Part shown: positions 7,421-10,968 of the stretch, one piece after another
How positions within the stretch are numbered: position 1 is the first letter of the stretch
How the letters are laid out: each line of letters begins with the position of its first letter
Source of the DNA: DSOS01 sp035286585
Lineage (GTDB): Bacteria > Chloroflexota > Anaerolineae > Anaerolineales > UBA4823
Assembly: GCA_035286585.1 (NCBI GenBank)
Contig: DATEDC010000233.1
Location: forward strand, 1 to 10,968
Direction of reading: 5' to 3'
DNA: 10,968 nucleotides
Notes under the pieces: model-generated
What the model saw: the letters and a program-made list of their open reading frames with translations, nothing else
What the model was told of the DNA's origin: nothing
Databases searched by the model: none
Position numbers and translations under genes: made by a program

Positions 7421-8407
7421 GTGATGATCACAGAACACCTCGAATTGCTGAATTCTCTTGTCGAGCAGGGCGAACCTTTTGCTCTGGCTTCTGTCGTCCG
7501 GGCGGAAAAGCCGACCTCGGCAAAACCCGGGGCGGCTGCCATCATTACGCTTGACGGGACGCTGAGGGGCTGGGTCGGCGGGAGTTGTGCGGAGCCATCG
7601 GTCAGGAAAGAAGCCCTCCGTTCGCTCGCCGATGGTCAGCCCAGGCTGCTGCGCCTGTGCCCGCCGGAATCGCTCGGAGTGGGCGCTCAGGAAGGTGTGG
7701 TCGAGATCGCGCTCACCTGCATCAGTGGGGGGACCTATGAGATTTACATAGAACCTCAGCTCGTTCAGCCCCGGCTGGTGGTTGTGGGGCACCTGGCCAC
7801 AACTGAATCCATGGTCAAACTCGGCAGGGCGATGGGATACCCGGTCTCCGTTGTGGGATACGAAACCTCAGCGGAACGTTTTCCGGGTGCGGTTCAGATT
7901 CTGGATCACATCGATTTTTCCGCTTTGCGGATCACAGCCCGCACATATATCGTGGTAGCCAGCCACGGTAACTACGACGAGGAAGCCCTGGTTGCTGCCC
8001 TGCGAACCCCCACTCCTTACGTCAGCCTGGTTGCAAGCCCCAAAAGGGCGCAGGCTGTCCTGCAATACCTGAGGGATTCTGATCTCCCTGCAGGCTGGGA
8101 AGAGCGCTTTAAGTTCCCCGCCGGGCTGGATTTCGGAGCCATCACAGCTGATGAGATCGCCCTGAGCATCCTGGCTGAGATAGTCCAGTTCCACCGGCGC
8201 AGGACGGAGCAGCAAATCCAACAGTTGTTGGAGGCTGAAAGTGCCCCCACCTCCGAAATAGCCATAGACCCGATATGCGGGATGACGGTCGAAGTCGGGA
8301 CTGCCCGCTATACCTTAGAGCACCAGGGAAGAATATACTATTTCTGCACAGCCGGATGCCGGCACACGTTCGAACGGAACCCTGAAAACTATCGCATGAA
8401 GGAGTAA
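7421..8407 (+). CDS. XdhC/CoxI-family molybdenum cofactor maturation protein with C-terminal YHS domain
   Basis: A fusion of 328 residues. The XdhC part has an N-terminal domain (about 5-112) with KPGAAAIITLDG and GWVGGSCAEPSV (Cys56), then a Rossmann-like domain (about 117-255) with LVVVGHLA, ASHGNYDEEAL (180-190) and PAGLDFGAITADEIALSILA. XdhC proteins bind molybdenum cofactor, promote its sulfuration and deliver it to the apo-enzyme. After a linker rich in Gln and Glu (about 262-280) comes a YHS domain (281-328): DPICGMTV with Cys286, then YYFCTAGC with Cys309 and Cys313, and a closing F-x-x-N-P-x-x-Y. YHS domains are small metal-binding modules, common in copper-handling proteins. The start is GTG 7421 or ATG 7424. 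Neither has a good ribosome binding site. coxG follows after 4 bases. A role in sulfur and copper insertion into CoxL is inferred. Confidence 0.9.
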   Translation: MMITEHLELLNSLVEQGEPFALASVVRAEKPTSAKPGAAAIITLDGTLRGWVGGSCAEPSVRKEALRSLADGQPRLLRLCPPESLGVGAQEGVVEIALTCISGGTYEIYIEPQLVQPRLVVVGHLATTESMVKLGRAMGYPVSVVGYETSAERFPGAVQILDHIDFSALRITARTYIVVASHGNYDEEALVAALRTPTPYVSLVASPKRAQAVLQYLRDSDLPAGWEERFKFPAGLDFGAITADEIALSILAEIVQFHRRRTEQQIQQLLEAESAPTSEIAIDPICGMTVEVGTARYTLEHQGRIYYFCTAGCRHTFERNPENYRMKE

Positions 8408-8411
8408 AGCC

Positions 8412-8855
8412 GTGAACTTCGAGGGAAACGTAACCATAAACGCCCCGATGCAGAAGGTCTGGGGGTTCCTGACTAATCCCGACACAGTCAGCAAGTGTGC
8501 TCCCGGATTGAAATCCGTGGAGATTGTCGTCCCCGACCAGCAGTTCAAAGCGGTCGCTGCTGTCGGTTTTGGGGCGGTTTCCGTTACCTTCACAAACGAT
8601 GTATCTTTCATTGAACTGAACCCCCCCGAACGTGCCGTAGTCCAGGTGCACGGCATCGCGCCTGGCAGTGCGGTCGACGTGGTGAGCGAGATGAAGCTCT
8701 CTGAAGGAGGGGATGGGACCACAGAGCTGCACTGGACGGCGGATATCAAGGTCGTTGGCACGATTGCCAGCCTGGCTTCGCGGATGATGAGTGGCGTTAC
8801 CAAGAAGTTAACCGGCATGTTTTTCGCCTGCGTTAAAAGCAAGATCGAGTCATAA
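8412..8855 (+). CDS. coxG: CoxG-like SRPBCC-fold protein
   Basis: A protein of 147 residues of the CO dehydrogenase subunit G family (SRPBCC hydrophobic-pocket fold). It shows the expected features in order: FEGNVTINAPMQKVWGFLTNPDTVSKCAPG (N-terminal strand, helix and conserved C-x-P-G, read across residues 3-32), the mid-protein strands, and the C-terminal helix with MSGVTKKLTGMFFACVKSKI (127-146). CoxG proteins are thought to link CO dehydrogenase to the membrane and quinone pool. Better-known CoxG proteins carry an extra C-terminal tail for membrane contact, and this one stops right after the fold. The start is a GTG at 8412, preceded by AAGGAG 7 bases upstream inside the end of the XdhC gene. 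The four-base gap to that gene implies co-translation. Confidence 0.88.
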   Translation: MNFEGNVTINAPMQKVWGFLTNPDTVSKCAPGLKSVEIVVPDQQFKAVAAVGFGAVSVTFTNDVSFIELNPPERAVVQVHGIAPGSAVDVVSEMKLSEGGDGTTELHWTADIKVVGTIASLASRMMSGVTKKLTGMFFACVKSKIES

Positions 8856-8907
8856 ACCGCTATATCAATGCCTTAGCCGCCCCCCATCTACATGGTTGTC
8901 AGGTGCC

Positions 8908-8922
8908 GTGAGTTTAGCTCAC
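8908..8922. terminator. Weak hairpin between convergent genes, possible terminator
   Basis: GTGAG-TTTAG-CTCAC forms a perfect 5-base stem with a 5-base loop in the gap between coxG (plus strand) and the hydrolase remnant (minus strand). No run of T follows on either side, so it is not a standard intrinsic terminator. It is the only hairpin I see in this 119-base gap. Confidence 0.25.
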
Positions 8923-8974
8923 CCCCGAGCGATCACCACCGATGAGCCTGTCACAGTGTCTCGGTCAGTGTTTC

Positions 8975-9361
8975 TTAGCGGGCGCCGAGCGCCTCTATCC
9001 AGACCTCGTCGCTAGTATCGTAGATGAGTTTTGGCTTCGTCAGGTGGATCTCGTGACCGGCGCCTTTAGCCCAAACGAATCGGCCTCCAGCGCCTGCATC
9101 GGCGAGCAGGACTTGGGCTGCAGCTAGTGGCTCGAGGATGCGATCACATTCCTCTGCTGTCGCGACCTTGACGGCTGCCTCGATCCACCTCGTGTATGGC
9201 GGTGTCGGGTTCATCGAGACGAACCCGGCCGCCTCCCAGCGGAACGCGTACTCATGCACCAGGTGCGAATCCACCTGCGTTTCCGCAAGCTCTGTGCTCA
9301 CGAAATGATCCGCCTCGGACTGCTTCTCCAGGTACTCTCTGTGCCATTCATAGCTTGCCAA
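8975..9361 (-). pseudogene. 5'-truncated alpha/beta hydrolase remnant
   Basis: An open stretch of 128 codons that reads like only the C-terminal part of an alpha/beta hydrolase. Near the end lies GAGHEIHLTKPKLI, matching the G-x-G-H-x-I-H-x-x-x-P pattern around the catalytic histidine. The tail DEVWIEALGAR fits the last helix. The core-sheet strands, the oxyanion motif and the nucleophile elbow that should precede it are absent, although these proteins normally have 250-300 residues. The only start near the 5' end is a TTG at 9361-9359 without a ribosome binding site. Upstream, the frame runs into low-complexity C-rich sequence and then the 3' end of another hydrolase gene. It may be a decayed gene or, less likely, a small expressed protein. 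The family assignment rests mainly on the histidine motif. Confidence 0.5.
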
Positions 9362-9368
9362 CGTCCCC

Positions 9369-9385
9369 GGGCTGGGGGTGAGGGA
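9369..9385. repeat. G-rich motif resembling a widespread intergenic repeat end
   Basis: GGGCTGGGGGTGAGGGA lies in the short gap between the hydrolase remnant and the next hydrolase gene. I recognise this pattern from interspersed intergenic repeats in many bacterial genomes, but only one copy is in the window, so it cannot be confirmed here. It sits exactly at the truncated 5' end of the remnant. Confidence 0.2.
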
Positions 9386-9389
9386 CAGG

Positions 9390-10178
9390 TCATCTTCGAT
9401 GTCTCGAAAACCATTCCAAACTGTTCTGCCACATGGCCGGGACTGACTGGTGCGCTACTCCAGGATGCAGATTGACCCGCAGACGGTCTGGCTGCGCCCC
9501 GTAGGTTTCCTGGAGCGCGGACTGAAAGCGCAACGCGCCATCGGGCGGGACGTGGTCGTCATCCGCACCACACTCGAAGGTGATGGCCGGACAATGTGCA
9601 TAACCTGCTAGGTTCGTGAGCGGGTTTATATGGTCATAGAAGAACTGAGCATACCGGTCTGGCTGGCCGGCAGGCGCCAGTTGGCCCCCAACGTGCATGC
9701 CGGGGCGCCGCCAATCTGGCGTCGCAACGATCGCGCTGACGCATCCAATGCGCGCGTCGATGCCCGCCGCCGCAACCGCGATATCCCCGCCCAGTGATAT
9801 CCCTCCCACCAAACAGGGTGGCGAAATACCGAGCTCGGCAATTGCCCAATCGATGACGTGCATGGTGTCGAGCGCCGATTGCCCGATGATGGGCCAAAGC
9901 ACGCGCGGGAAGTTCGCCATTCCTCGGACGAACTTCTGCTCGTTGGACTCCCCGCTGGAGCGTTCGCCGTGTTCCGACGGATCAAAGCTTGCAGCTACGA
10001 AACCCGCTGTGGCCAACTGCTTCAAATAGGGCAGCGTGTCTTCCTTGGTTTCCAGGCCGCCTGGCAGCCAGATGGCCAAAGGCTTTGTTGGCTCGCGCTT
10101 ATTCGGCATGATCCAGATCACGGGGATGTGGTCAGCGCGAGCGGATGACACAGAGATGTTTTCATCCGAATTATTCAT
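9390..10178 (-). CDS. Alpha/beta hydrolase (dienelactone-hydrolase or esterase-like)
   Basis: A cytoplasmic protein of 262 residues with no signal peptide or membrane segment. The catalytic elements are complete and in order: a first core strand with WLPGG (38-42), GFVAASFDPSEHGERS (59-74) as in DLH/YjfP-like esterases, the nucleophile elbow GGISLGGD with Ser128, an acidic stretch GADDDHVPP (204-212) providing the aspartate, and HPGVAHQSVP with His243. A small lid-like insertion (about 153-190) follows the elbow strand. The substrate cannot be predicted. The ATG at 10178 overlaps the stop reached by the upstream open frame as ATGA, and overlaps the ancestral end of the toroid gene by 8 bases, so the two were probably expressed together. 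The last codons border the hydrolase remnant 28 bases away. Confidence 0.87.
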   Translation of the reverse strand: MNNSDENISVSSARADHIPVIWIMPNKREPTKPLAIWLPGGLETKEDTLPYLKQLATAGFVAASFDPSEHGERSSGESNEQKFVRGMANFPRVLWPIIGQSALDTMHVIDWAIAELGISPPCLVGGISLGGDIAVAAAGIDARIGCVSAIVATPDWRRPGMHVGGQLAPAGQPDRYAQFFYDHINPLTNLAGYAHCPAITFECGADDDHVPPDGALRFQSALQETYGAQPDRLRVNLHPGVAHQSVPAMWQNSLEWFSRHRR

Positions 10179-10968
10179 ATCGCTTCATAACCCGCCTGGC
10201 CCGCAAGGTGATCCATTTGCTCGGCTTGCCCCTCTTCTCGATGTCGATCCACATCTTCCCGTTCAGGCTGTTTTCCAGCTTCCAACGACCTTGAGTGTTC
10301 TGTTTGCCCAGGATGAACCGGATCGCGGCCATAGCCTGATGCCACCAACACCGCAGTGCTCTCCAGCACGTCGCTCCAGTAACTCAGCGGAAAACCGAAT
10401 CTGAACCAGCTCGAGCTCACCCGTTCGGTATAGGGGTAGCCGGCTACGGCCGGATCGCGGCTGAGCAGAAATTCAACCCCTCTTTCGATGGCCCGCTGCA
10501 CCAGGGGAGTGCGCCGATCTGGCGGGACCGCGCTCAGCGCCTTCAAGGCTTTGGTCGCCCCCCAGCCGCACGGCTGCCCCAGGTTGACGCCGCAGGCGAA
10601 GCTTGGTCCGGCGGTGCCAGACCTGTAGTAGCTGATCTCGCCCTCGCCGGTGATCGCTTGTGCCTGCCAGGTGAGGGCGGCCTGCACGCGTGGGTCCTTG
10701 GCGTAGCCCAGGCTTATCAGGGCATACAACAGGTTGCCATTGAGACAATGCAGCGCGCCGCTGGGCACGGGGATCCGATTGACTGAAAAAGCGCCCGTGA
10801 TGGCCAGGCTGTGCCTCAGGAGATACTCGCAGCCTCGTCGCACCCGCTCGTCGGTTGGTTCGGCTCCCAGCTCGGCCAGGAAAATGATTTGCCAGGCGGT
10901 GGCGAGGTATTTGGGTGAGTAGCCGCTGCCGGTTTTGACCCAGTAGCCGTCTGGATGTTGGGCTGCCA
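10171..10968 (-). CDS. Alpha/alpha-toroid (squalene-cyclase/prenyltransferase-like repeat) protein, 3' part, frameshifted
   Basis: The gene enters from the right edge and its start is outside the window. The visible frame has helical toroid repeats: DGYWVKTGSGYSPKYLATAW, then RVRRGCEYLLRH, VQRAIERGVEFLLSRD and DVLESTAVLVASGYGRDP, with GALHCLNGNLLYALISLGY and CGWGATKALKAL in between. Such proteins are often labelled NifH by mistake. They have no nitrogenase P-loop. After GYGRDP the frame reads a charged, non-family tail to a stop at 10175. In the +1 frame the expected end appears instead: AAIRFILGKQNTQGRW, then GKMWIDIEKRGKPSKWITL, ending at a TAA at 10173-10171. So a deletion or insertion lies near 10318-10333. 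Function is unknown. The gene may be broken, or the assembly may be wrong at this point. Confidence 0.75.

Noticed and set aside
8942..9127. Short plus-strand open frame after coxG
   Set aside because: It is opposite the hydrolase remnant and has no ribosome binding site and no family features.
10171..10968. NifH nitrogenase reductase
   Set aside because: Proteins of this type are often mislabelled NifH. There is no P-loop or 4Fe-4S cysteine pattern, only toroid repeats.

Overview
The window reads like GC-rich accessory DNA from a chromosome of an uncultivated, aerobic, CO-oxidising bacterium. A Chloroflexota-type organism is my best guess. It rests on the mix of a form I CO dehydrogenase, an exosortase cassette and a toroid (squalene-cyclase-like repeat) protein, and not on any phylogenetic marker, so it is inference only. 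No rRNA, tRNA, CRISPR array, integrase or transposase is visible.

Left block (1-3331, minus strand): one apparent operon, read right to left. It has a consensus sigma-70-type promoter (3303-3331) covered at its -10 and start region by inverted repeats typical of a PadR operator. Then come a PadR-family repressor (2905-3258), a membrane protein with the short cytoplasmic N-terminal domain often found beside PadR regulators (1835-2836), a large exosortase fused to an EpsI-like C-terminal domain (262-1830), and the first 88 codons of another membrane protein (1-265) that runs off the window. The genes are tightly packed (gaps of 68 and 4 bases, then an ATGA overlap). The block looks like a PadR-controlled protein-sorting cassette.

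Centre block (3382-8855, plus strand): an extended -10 promoter and a 230-base leader precede coxM-coxS-coxL, which encode the FAD, [2Fe-2S] and molybdenum subunits of an aerobic CO dehydrogenase. CoxL carries the AYRCSFR loop that defines true (form I) CO dehydrogenases with a Cu-S-Mo centre. A hairpin terminator follows coxL. Next are an XdhC-family maturation factor with a C-terminal YHS metal-binding domain, and a short CoxG-like SRPBCC protein. The three structural genes overlap one another. xdhC and coxG are four bases apart. No coxD or coxE maturation gene lies in the window. The XdhC-YHS fusion is the most interesting item, because the active site of this enzyme needs both sulfur and copper.

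Right block (8975-10968, minus strand): a 5'-truncated alpha/beta-hydrolase remnant, an intact alpha/beta hydrolase with a full Ser-Asp-His triad, and the 3' part of an alpha/alpha-toroid repeat protein. The toroid gene contains a frameshift near 10318-10333: the expected C-terminus continues in another frame. It overlaps the start of the hydrolase gene. This block converges on the cox cluster and has no evident functional link to it.
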